Below, piece by piece: positions 56,441-64,000 of a DNA stretch of 64,000 nucleotides (its first letter is position 1; every line of letters begins with the position of its first letter). Source of the stretch: Sulfurospirillum sp. (GTDB lineage: Bacteria > Campylobacterota > Campylobacteria > Campylobacterales > Arcobacteraceae); NCBI GenBank assembly GCA_030491005.1, contig JAKZMJ010000002.1, positions 161,839 through 225,838 of the forward strand. Direction: 5' to 3'. The notes beneath the pieces are model-generated. The model was not told the DNA's origin. It did no database searches and saw nothing but the letters and a program-made list of their open reading frames with translations. The position numbers were made by a program, and so were the translations under genes.

Positions 56441-56847
56441 TGCAAAAATTTGATGACTGGAATGAAGTTAAGAAAGTAGCTCACACAAAAGAAAGAAGAT
56501 TAGACATTAAACCACGAGAGGTATTTTGGGTAAAAATAGGTCAAAATATTGGAGATGAAGAGTATGGAAAGGGTCAAAACTTCACACGACCCGTTATAGT
56601 TATACGACAACTAAGCAGAGACTTATTTCTTGGTGTTCCTACCACAACAACACTCAAAGATAATGACTATTTTCATCTGTTTGAATATACTAATAAACAA
56701 AGAGGCGATATTCAAAATAGTGCTATGATTTTACAACTAAAAGTTTTTAGCAAAAAAAGACTTATGAATAAAATCGGAACTATAAACAAAAATGATTTTG
56801 AAGAAGTATTAACAAAGGCAAGAAAATTGTTGATTAGCCCCATCTGA
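56440..56847 (+). CDS. PemK/MazF-like toxin-fold protein
   Basis: The 135-residue protein has the PemK/MazF/Kid pattern: PREVFWVKIGQNIGDEEYGKGQNFTRPVIVIRQL, FLGVPTTTTLKD, QNSAMILQLKVFSKKRLMNKIG and a C-terminal helix. MazF-type proteins are ribonucleases. The start is ATG 56440, overlapping the helicase stop (TAATG). No antitoxin gene sits beside it, so the fold may serve within the defence system, as in ToxN-like or nuclease-like use. The last codons and the stop lie in a hairpin (56839-56855). Confidence 0.8.
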   Translation: MQKFDDWNEVKKVAHTKERRLDIKPREVFWVKIGQNIGDEEYGKGQNFTRPVIVIRQLSRDLFLGVPTTTTLKDNDYFHLFEYTNKQRGDIQNSAMILQLKVFSKKRLMNKIGTINKNDFEEVLTKARKLLISPI

Positions 56848-56855
56848 AAGATGGG
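56839..56855 (+). terminator. Stem-loop at the end of the PemK-like gene
   Basis: CCCATC-TGAAA-GATGGG is a perfect six-pair stem with a five-base loop; the TGA stop lies in the loop. No T run follows, so it is not a classical terminator. It might limit read-through, hold an RNA processing site (ToxI-type RNAs come from such stems but in tandem copies), or be a remnant of an IS200/IS605-type end. Confidence 0.5.
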
Positions 56856-56920
56856 TGTTCCCGAAGGATAATTGTAAGAGCATTATACAATAAAATGAAT
56901 AAAACATCAAGAGGCAAAAA

Positions 56921-59863
56921 ATGAGTAAAACTGAAAATCAAAAAAAACTACTAAAAATACTTAACGAAATATTTCAACTTGACCAAAGTGATTTAGACTT
57001 TGGTATCTACCGTATTATGAATACTAAGAACCAAGAGATAAATGAGTTCTTAGATAAAGACCTAATATCAAGTGTAGCAAAAGCTTTTTCTAAAAGTGAA
57101 AATGAAGCAGAACAAAATGAATTAGATGAGTTAAAATCCAAGGACACCGTGTTAGGATATATCAATGGAGATGAAAGCACTAAAAAAGCATTTGAAAATC
57201 TTGATGATGTTAAAAGGTATATATTACTAAATGAAAAACTCTCTACAGCTACAACTTCTTCTAATCTTGAAAACGATGTATTTTCACACTTAGCTAACTT
57301 CTTTAAGAGATACTATAAAGATGGAGATTTTGTAAGTCTTAGAAGATATAAAAAAGATACTTATGCCATACCTTACGAGGGAGAAGAGGTAAAACTTCAC
57401 TGGGCGAACAGCGACCAATACTATATAAAAAGTGGAGAGTATTTTAGAGATTATACTTTTACGGTAAATGACAAAACTATACACCTAAAACTTAGTGATG
57501 CTCAAACACAGAGTAATAATAACAAAGATACAAGTGATAAAGAGAGAAGATTTGTAATCTTAGAAAGTAACCCTTGTGAAGTAATAGAAGATGAGCTATA
57601 TATAAACTTTGAGTATAAAGCCATAGGCAAAGAGAAGCAAGACAAACTAAATGAAGAAGCGATAGCTAAAGCACTTGAGAGCATAGAAGATTTAGAATTT
57701 CTAACAGCACTGAATGACTTAGCACCAACAGAAAAAAATAAAAAAAGAACCATATTTGAAAAGCACTTAAAAAGTTATACAAGTAGAAACTCTTTTGACT
57801 ACTTTATACATAAAGATTTAGGTGGATTTTTAGGTAGAGAATTAGACTTCTATATCAAAAATGAAATACTATTTTTAGATGATATTATGGATAGTCCTAT
57901 CAAATATGATGAGGTGATGGGTAAGATTAAAATCTTTAAAGAAGTGGCTCAAAAAATTATTGATTTTGTAACTCAACTTGAAGAACTTCAAAAGAAACTA
58001 TGGGAGAAGAAAAAGTTTATCATAGAAACTAACTACTGTATTACTCTTGATAGAATTGATGAAAATTACTATGAAGAAATTTTTGCTTGTGATGAGCAAA
58101 AAGCAGAGTGGAAAACTCTTTTTGATGTAGATGTTCAAAGTGTTGATGACTTAAAAGAAGAAAAGTATTTAATTTTAGATACTAAATTTTTTGATATGAA
58201 ATTTAAGTATAAACTTTTAAGTGAATTTGATAACCTTGATGAAAATATAGATGGAGTGCTTATTAACAGTGAAAACTTTGGAGCATTAAATCTTCTTCAA
58301 AGTAGATATAAAGAGCAAATTAAAACTGTATATATTGATCCACCATACAACACAGGAAACGATGGTTTTTTATATAATGATAATTATCAGCATAGTTCTT
58401 GGATGAGTTTTATGTATGATAGGTTGGCTTTAGGTAGAAAGTTGATGAGTGATGATGGTGGAATATTTAATAGTATTGATGATTATTCAATTGAAAATGC
58501 TTATTTTATTTTTAACGAATTATTTAATAAAAATAATTTTATTTCTACTATTATATGGGAGAGGGCTTTTGCTCCAATTAGTTTGAAAAAAACATTTTCA
58601 CAAAGTCACGATTTTTTATTAAATTATGCTAAGAATTTAGATAATTATAAAATGAATGGAATTAAAAGAGATGAAGAAAATTTAAGTAGATATAAAAATC
58701 TTGATAATGACAGTCGAGGTATTTGGCAAAGTGATAATTTTTCAGTTGGTCCAGAAATTGAGGCAAAAATTTATACAATTGTTACTCCAAGTGGTAGAAA
58801 AGTATTACCTCCAAGTGGGAGATGTTGGTTACTAACTAAAGAAAGATTTAAGGAGTTTAGTAAGGATAACAGAATATGGTATGGAGTTTATGGTTCTGGT
58901 GTGCCAAGATTAAAAAGATTTCTATCTGAGTCTAAAGCAGATGTCACACCAATGACAATATGGAAGAGGACTGATGTTGGAGATAATCAAGAATCTACAA
59001 GGGAATTAAAAAATATTTTTGGTCAAGCCTTATTTACAAATCCTAAGCCATTAAGATACCTTAATCAAATAATTCATATAGGCTCAAATAAAAATTCAAT
59101 AATTTTAGATTATTTCGCAGGTTCAGGAACAACAGGACACGCTGTAATTAACTTAAACCGTGAAGACAATGGAAAAAGAAAATATATCTTAGTTGAGATG
59201 GGAGAATATTTTGATAGTGTTACAAAGCCAAGAATACAAAAAGTTATATACTCAGACAGTTGGAAAGATGGAAAAGCTACAGAAAATGGGGAAAATGGTA
59301 TATCTCAAATCTTCAAATACTTCAAACTTGAAAGCTATGAGGATAGTCTAAATAACCTTGAATTCAAAAGAACAGAAGAGCAACAGAAAGCATTTGATTA
59401 TTATCCAGAGGCTAAAGAAGATTATATACTCAACTACTCTTTAGATGTAGAGAGCCAAGGCTCACTTCTAAACATAGATACTTTTAGCACTCCATTTGAT
59501 TATAAACTTAAAATAGCTACTTCAAGTGTTGGAGAAACAAAAGATACAAATATTGATTTAGTAGAAACATTTAACTACCTTTTAGGGCTTGTAGTTAAAA
59601 GAATGGAGATGATAAAAGATTATATTATTGTAGAGGGGCAAAATCTTAAAGGGGATAAAATCCTTATTATTTGGAGAGATGGACAAAGTAATGAAAAGCT
59701 AAATGAGTTCTTCAAAACTATGGCTTGGAGTTCAAAAGACAGAGAGTTTGACATCATCTATGTAAATGGGGATAATAATTTAGATAACCTTAGAAAAGAT
59801 GAAGACCACCATAAAGTGAAGTTGATAGAGCAAGAGTTTAAAAAATTGATGTTTGGAGAATGA
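56921..59863 (+). CDS. Type III-like adenine-specific DNA methyltransferase (Mod)
   Basis: The 980-residue protein has a beta-class N6-adenine/N4-cytosine methyltransferase core with motif IV DPPYNTG (Asp473) before motif I DYFAGSGTTGHAVI (about 730), as in type III Mod. The target-recognition stretch lies between them (about 520-700). The N-terminal 440 residues (starting with LDFGIYRIMNTKNQEINEFLDKDL) belong to a group of long Mod proteins. The C-terminal 200 residues probably bind partners. It lies between helicase genes, with a Res-like partner three genes on. Target sequence cannot be predicted. Confidence 0.88.
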   Translation: MSKTENQKKLLKILNEIFQLDQSDLDFGIYRIMNTKNQEINEFLDKDLISSVAKAFSKSENEAEQNELDELKSKDTVLGYINGDESTKKAFENLDDVKRYILLNEKLSTATTSSNLENDVFSHLANFFKRYYKDGDFVSLRRYKKDTYAIPYEGEEVKLHWANSDQYYIKSGEYFRDYTFTVNDKTIHLKLSDAQTQSNNNKDTSDKERRFVILESNPCEVIEDELYINFEYKAIGKEKQDKLNEEAIAKALESIEDLEFLTALNDLAPTEKNKKRTIFEKHLKSYTSRNSFDYFIHKDLGGFLGRELDFYIKNEILFLDDIMDSPIKYDEVMGKIKIFKEVAQKIIDFVTQLEELQKKLWEKKKFIIETNYCITLDRIDENYYEEIFACDEQKAEWKTLFDVDVQSVDDLKEEKYLILDTKFFDMKFKYKLLSEFDNLDENIDGVLINSENFGALNLLQSRYKEQIKTVYIDPPYNTGNDGFLYNDNYQHSSWMSFMYDRLALGRKLMSDDGGIFNSIDDYSIENAYFIFNELFNKNNFISTIIWERAFAPISLKKTFSQSHDFLLNYAKNLDNYKMNGIKRDEENLSRYKNLDNDSRGIWQSDNFSVGPEIEAKIYTIVTPSGRKVLPPSGRCWLLTKERFKEFSKDNRIWYGVYGSGVPRLKRFLSESKADVTPMTIWKRTDVGDNQESTRELKNIFGQALFTNPKPLRYLNQIIHIGSNKNSIILDYFAGSGTTGHAVINLNREDNGKRKYILVEMGEYFDSVTKPRIQKVIYSDSWKDGKATENGENGISQIFKYFKLESYEDSLNNLEFKRTEEQQKAFDYYPEAKEDYILNYSLDVESQGSLLNIDTFSTPFDYKLKIATSSVGETKDTNIDLVETFNYLLGLVVKRMEMIKDYIIVEGQNLKGDKILIIWRDGQSNEKLNEFFKTMAWSSKDREFDIIYVNGDNNLDNLRKDEDHHKVKLIEQEFKKLMFGE

Positions 59864-59864
59864 T

Positions 59865-62060
59865 ATGAGTGAAGAAATAATTGAATTAAAAAAAATAAGT
59901 TATCACTTAAAAAATTTATATTTAGACCCTAATAATTATAGATTTGTTGATAATGAAGATTATAAAATAGTTGAAAATGAAAATATATATGATGAAAAAA
60001 TTCAAAGAAGAACAAAAACTTTTATTGAGGGTAATAAAAGAGAAAATATAAAAGACTTAGTATTAAGTTTCAAAGAAAATGGTTTTTTAAATGTTGATAT
60101 TATACAAGTCAAAAATTTAGGAAACAATAATTACTTAGTTCTTGAGGGAAATAGACGGGTAGCAACACTAAAAGCATTACAGGAAGATTATGAAAATGGA
60201 CTTGATATTGGTTTATTAAACCCTGGAATATTTAAAAGTGTTCCATTTGAAATACACGATAATGAAGATGATAAAAAGCATTTAATTATTATGGGATTAA
60301 AACATATTAGTGGAAATAAAAAGTGGTCAGCAATTAATCAAGCTCAATTAATTTATGATTATCTTAAAGCATATTGGGAGTTAGAAAGATATTTTGTAGA
60401 AGAAACAAAATTATGTAAATCACTTGGTATTACAAAAGTTAAATTAAGGTCATCGCAAAGGGCATATCACTTAATAGTTGAATATAAAAAAAGTGATTAT
60501 GGAGACCAATTTAAAAGTGATGATTATTCAATATTTGTAGAAATAATTAAAAGACCAAATATTAAAGAATGGTTAGAGTGGGATGACACTTGGTATAAAG
60601 CTCATAATCAATATAACTTACAAAGATTATTCTCTTGGATTTCAAATACGGAAGAGATTAAAAATGAAGATAATGATGATGAAGAATATGAAGAATTTGA
60701 ACCAATAATAACCAAATCAGCAGAAATAAGAGATTTAGCAATTTTTATAAAAGATGATAATGCTTTAAACATTATGGAAAAATATAAAAGTGTATCAAGA
60801 GGTCTAATAGCAAGTGGAGAGATAGATAAGCAAAATTATGAGGCTTCTCTTAAAGAGTTAGCCGATGGTATCAATAAATTAAAAAGCTATAAGGATATGA
60901 TTTCTTTATCTGATGCTGATGTTATTGAAAGCATTAAAAAAGAATTTTTGGAATTAATTCCTAAAAAAAGTTCATTAGATATTGGTCAAGGGAATTTTTC
61001 AGTTTGTTTTGAATATGGAAAAAATACAACTCAATTTGATAGTATTGAGATAACTAATTATAAAGTTTTTAAAGATTTCAGTATTAACAAACTAAACAAA
61101 ATAAATATTTTTGCTGGGTTTAATAACAGTGGAAAAACTTCACTTCTTGAAGCAATATATTTATTAACAAAACAAAATGATATTACTTCATTTTTAGAGT
61201 TAATTAGATTAAAAAACAAACTCAGTTCATTAAATCCAAATTGGTTAAATCAAGTTTTTGATGAAGGTATTATTGTATCTGGTATATTTAACCATATTGA
61301 AACTTCTATACATTTAGAGAAATTTGAAGCAACAAATATTGATAAAAAGGATGATTATATAGCATCATATAAACTTGATGCGAAAGTTGATAATAGAACT
61401 TTAAATAATACAATTCATACATTTGGTTATGAAACATTAAAAAGAGATAATAGCAAGGTAGAGCATCTATGTAATGCTATTTTTAAAAGTCCTTATTTTT
61501 ATAATCTTAATGAGATACTTCAAACATATACAAAGAGTATTGAGTATAAAACCCAAGATGGTAAGTTAGCTATCAATATGGTTATAGAGTTTATAAAAGG
61601 TATTGATAGTTCTATTAATGATATAAGACTAAGCGATAGTAATAATATAAAAAGATTTATAATTGACTCAGATAAATTCAAAGAAAAAAATCTTGATATA
61701 ACAAATTATGGAGAAGGCTTACAGAGAATATTTGAAATTGCTTTAGGTTTTGCTTATTCGCAAAATGGGATTTTATGTATAGATGAATTTGAAACAGCCA
61801 TACACAATACATTGTTAAAAAGCTTTACAGAGTTTGTTCAAAAATTAGCTCATATGTTTAATGTTCAAGTCTTTTTAACTTCACACTCAAAAGAATGTAT
61901 AGATGCCTTTGTGAATAATGATTATAATAATGATGAAATATCAGCATACTTTTTGGAAAATGTTAATAATGAGATAAAAACAAAGTTTGTTAAAGGCGAA
62001 AGATTAAAATATCTTGTAGATAATCTTGACCTTGATATAAGAGGTAATACTAATGAATAA
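59865..62060 (+). CDS. ParB-like domain fused to OLD/AAA-type ATPase
   Basis: The 731-residue protein begins with a ParB/sulfiredoxin-like domain (about 45-110): IKDLVLSFKENGFLNVDIIQVKN and NYLVLEGNRRVATLKALQ. A middle helical part (about 110-385) follows, then an ABC-like ATPase of the OLD/AAA_15 type: IEITNYKVFKDFSI, Walker A FAGFNNSGKTSLLEAIYLL (near 418) and GILCIDEFETAIHN (Walker B) with LTSHSKECIDA. OLD-type ATPases act in phage defence with a TOPRIM nuclease, which is encoded by the next gene. The start ATG 59865 has GGAG 6 bases before it, one base after the mod stop. The domain combination is unusual. Confidence 0.8.
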   Translation: MSEEIIELKKISYHLKNLYLDPNNYRFVDNEDYKIVENENIYDEKIQRRTKTFIEGNKRENIKDLVLSFKENGFLNVDIIQVKNLGNNNYLVLEGNRRVATLKALQEDYENGLDIGLLNPGIFKSVPFEIHDNEDDKKHLIIMGLKHISGNKKWSAINQAQLIYDYLKAYWELERYFVEETKLCKSLGITKVKLRSSQRAYHLIVEYKKSDYGDQFKSDDYSIFVEIIKRPNIKEWLEWDDTWYKAHNQYNLQRLFSWISNTEEIKNEDNDDEEYEEFEPIITKSAEIRDLAIFIKDDNALNIMEKYKSVSRGLIASGEIDKQNYEASLKELADGINKLKSYKDMISLSDADVIESIKKEFLELIPKKSSLDIGQGNFSVCFEYGKNTTQFDSIEITNYKVFKDFSINKLNKINIFAGFNNSGKTSLLEAIYLLTKQNDITSFLELIRLKNKLSSLNPNWLNQVFDEGIIVSGIFNHIETSIHLEKFEATNIDKKDDYIASYKLDAKVDNRTLNNTIHTFGYETLKRDNSKVEHLCNAIFKSPYFYNLNEILQTYTKSIEYKTQDGKLAINMVIEFIKGIDSSINDIRLSDSNNIKRFIIDSDKFKEKNLDITNYGEGLQRIFEIALGFAYSQNGILCIDEFETAIHNTLLKSFTEFVQKLAHMFNVQVFLTSHSKECIDAFVNNDYNNDEISAYFLENVNNEIKTKFVKGERLKYLVDNLDLDIRGNTNE

Positions 62061-62892
62061 AATTATTATTGCCTTTTGTGAAGGACAGCACGACATCGCT
62101 TTTTTATCAAAGATTTTATTTGTGGATGGATTTACAGCTTATAATAAAAAAATAAAAAATTTTATTGAGCCTTTGAATAAACAATATGAAACTGAATTAT
62201 CAGAAAAAAAGATTGCTGATAAAAAGCTTGGATTTCAATCTGAACATATGCTTCCATCCGTTGCCTTACAAAAAGATGAGAATATATTAGTGTTATTACA
62301 TAACTTAAATGGCGATACTGAAGTTAGTAAAAGAAAACAAATCTTGGATATGTATCAAAATATACAAAGTGAAGATGATGATTTTACAAAGGAATTCAAC
62401 TTAAACTTTAGGTTTATATATTTTTTTGATGCTGATAAAAAAGGTATTGCCGCAAGAGTGGATGATATTAATAATGAGTTAGAATTAAGTGCTAACTTAG
62501 AACATAACAATATTAACAAGATTGACCTATATGAATGGGGCTGCTATGTATTTCATAAAGATAAAGATAGTGGAGACTTAGAAGATATATTATTAGACTT
62601 AATGAAACCAAATAATGAAAAAATTTTTATAGAGAGTTTATCTTTTTTAACTACCAATAATTTAAGTGAAGAAAGACAAAAAGAGTTTATCTGTAATGAT
62701 ACAGAAGAAAAATATAAAGATAGAATTAAGTTCAAAGAAAAAAAATCAATCATTTCAATTGCTGGACAATTACAATTTTCAAGTATGAATAATTCTGTAA
62801 TCATTGCCAAGAGTGATTATATAAAAAAGAGTGATATTTCTTCTAATACACATTGTATAGATATATCAAAATTATTTTTGGAAAGTATATAA
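62053..62892 (+). CDS. TOPRIM-like protein, partner of the OLD-type ATPase
   Basis: The 279-residue protein looks like a stand-alone TOPRIM (DUF3226/DUF4435-like): IIIAFCEGQHDIAFLSKIL (the Glu of the E-G-x-x-D motif), then RFIYFFDADKKGIAARVDD (DxD-like) and KDSGDLEDILLDLM. In PARIS and OLD systems, such a protein is the effector released or activated by the ATPase. It overlaps the ATPase gene by 8 bases, and the Res-like gene follows 2 bases after its stop. Confidence 0.75.
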   Translation: MNKIIIAFCEGQHDIAFLSKILFVDGFTAYNKKIKNFIEPLNKQYETELSEKKIADKKLGFQSEHMLPSVALQKDENILVLLHNLNGDTEVSKRKQILDMYQNIQSEDDDFTKEFNLNFRFIYFFDADKKGIAARVDDINNELELSANLEHNNINKIDLYEWGCYVFHKDKDSGDLEDILLDLMKPNNEKIFIESLSFLTTNNLSEERQKEFICNDTEEKYKDRIKFKEKKSIISIAGQLQFSSMNNSVIIAKSDYIKKSDISSNTHCIDISKLFLESI

Positions 62893-62894
62893 GT

Positions 62895-64000
62895 ATGAAG
62901 TTCAATAAAAAGTTAGTATTAAACTCCTACCTATTATCACTATTTGGTGTAAAAGATTTTGATGAGTTAGCAAAAGACTTAAAAGCTTCACGACTTGAAG
63001 ATGTTGAAGAAGATGGTAGCTCTCTTTTTTATCACGAGCTAAAAGATAAGCCAATAGGCACAAGTAAGCAAATCACTGATGATAAACTTTTAGAGTATGA
63101 TGAAAATATTGTAAAACATACTAAGACTATGGGTCGTGGTATAAAATGGAAATACTTCCAATACTTATCACTGCTTTTTATAGAGATATATTTAGATAAA
63201 TATTTTGATGATAAGAAACAACTACTTGAAGACCTAAACACTTTTCTTATAGAGTTTAATACTGATATAGAAATAAAAGAAAAACTTACAGAGTATGAGG
63301 AAAAAAAGCTAAATAAATTAGCTTTATATAATGCCACTGGCTCAGGAAAAACACTTTTACTTCAAATGAATTTATTACAGTTTAACCATTACTCAAATGG
63401 TAAAATGAAAATCAATAAAACAATTTTGATTACACCAAATGAAGGATTGTCAAATCAACATTTAGAAGAGTTCCAAGCTTCAAATATAGAAGCAGAAATA
63501 TTTAATAAAAATCAAACATCATCTTCTGGACATAAACAAAGTAAAACAAATTACAGTGATATTGAAATTATAGAGATAACCAAGCTTAGTGAAACTGATG
63601 GAGACAAGACAGTAGCCGTTGATAGTTTTGAAGACAATAACCTTGTGTTTATTGATGAGGGACACCGTGGTGCTAAAGGCGAAGTGTGGAAAACGAATAG
63701 AGATAAACTTTCGGCTAAAGGTTTTGCTTTTGAATACTCAGCTACTTTTGCTCAAGCGATTAATAGTAGCACTGGAACAACTAAAAAGAAGTTAGAGAAC
63801 GAGTACACTAAGGCAGTTATATTTGATTATAGCTACAAGTATTTTTACAAAGATGGCTATGGTAAAGACTACTCTATTCTAAATCTAAGTGAAGACAATG
63901 AGGAGATAAGACAAACTTACTTAACAGCTTCACTACTAAGCTTTTATCAACAAATGAAAATATTTGATAGTTCAAGAGTTATGATAAAACCTTATCTTAT
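62895..64000 (+). CDS. Type III restriction Res-like DEAD/DEAH helicase, C-terminus off the window
   Basis: At least 368 residues are present: a leader of about 140 residues, then Walker A YNATGSGKTLLLQMN (about 146-160), TILITPNEGLSNQH, LVFIDEGHRGAKGEVW (DEGH motif II) and FEYSATFAQAIN (motif III). This is the res-subunit pattern. The C-terminal helicase half and any nuclease domain lie to the right of the window. It probably partners the Mod-like protein two genes upstream. ATG at 62895 lies 2 bases after the previous stop. Confidence 0.88.
   Translation, partial: MKFNKKLVLNSYLLSLFGVKDFDELAKDLKASRLEDVEEDGSSLFYHELKDKPIGTSKQITDDKLLEYDENIVKHTKTMGRGIKWKYFQYLSLLFIEIYLDKYFDDKKQLLEDLNTFLIEFNTDIEIKEKLTEYEEKKLNKLALYNATGSGKTLLLQMNLLQFNHYSNGKMKINKTILITPNEGLSNQHLEEFQASNIEAEIFNKNQTSSSGHKQSKTNYSDIEIIEITKLSETDGDKTVAVDSFEDNNLVFIDEGHRGAKGEVWKTNRDKLSAKGFAFEYSATFAQAINSSTGTTKKKLENEYTKAVIFDYSYKYFYKDGYGKDYSILNLSEDNEEIRQTYLTASLLSFYQQMKIFDSSRVMIKPYL

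Overview
The window is AT-rich, gene-dense bacterial DNA that reads as a member of the Campylobacterota, most likely the Arcobacter group. The reasons are the napAGHBF order (starting with napA, as in Campylobacter and Arcobacter), the very low G+C, the house-keeping gene types and the short intergenic gaps. This taxonomic call is inference from gene content; no rRNA or tRNA gene is present.

Layout. (1) 1-5.7 kb is a decayed accessory region. It holds a partial adenine methyltransferase running off the left edge, an intact DDE insertion-sequence transposase, a second insertion sequence with 23-bp inverted ends and a frameshifted IS1249-type transposase, a gene truncated at that element's edge (DUF6998-like, with a possible endonuclease motif), an integron-type integrase broken by two nonsense codons, and a 21-codon pyrC stub. 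(2) 5.7-8.2 kb: glnB and amt, divergent from a short ATPase with a Fis-type helix-turn-helix. (3) 8.2-13.8 kb: periplasmic nitrate reductase napAGHBF behind a textbook FNR/CRP-type box. (4) 13.9-18.1 kb: a four-gene insert with a NdpA/YejK-like nucleoid-associated protein, a membrane protein, and an NgoPII-type restriction-modification pair (predicted target GGCC). It sits where napL and napD would be expected. (5) 18.3-24.7 kb: ABC-F ATPase, YqeY-like protein, a diguanylate cyclase that seems to start at ATA, a small secreted protein and purL.

(6) 24.9-36.0 kb is a complete oxidative L-fucose-type catabolic locus: sugar dehydrogenase, four-gene ABC importer, mutarotase, lactonase, two-part UxaA-like dehydratase, keto-deoxy-sugar-acid dehydrogenase and a fumarylacetoacetase-fold hydrolase, with IclR and GntR regulators. 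The expected end products are pyruvate and lactate. (7) 36.1-37.3 kb: small proteins including a DUF4160/DUF2442 pair. (8) 37.6-44.9 kb is sulfate assimilation and cysteine synthesis: metY-like gene, Rrf2 regulator, cysK, DUF2061, cysH, cysD, cysN and a class V aminotransferase. (9) 45.0-48.8 kb (minus strand): AMP-dependent ligase, OmpR-type regulator and FIST-domain histidine kinase. (10) 49.0-53.4 kb: two DUF1566 proteins, rsmG, three small proteins and glyS.

(11) 53.5-64.0 kb is a tightly packed six-gene defence operon that runs off the right edge: SNF2-type helicase (apparently ATT start), PemK/MazF-like protein, a type III-like adenine methyltransferase, a ParB-like/OLD-like ATPase fusion, a TOPRIM-like protein and a Res-like helicase. 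The ATPase plus TOPRIM pair nested inside a modification/restriction pair resembles the logic of PARIS/OLD systems but with an added ParB-like domain. It is the best candidate in the window for an undescribed system.
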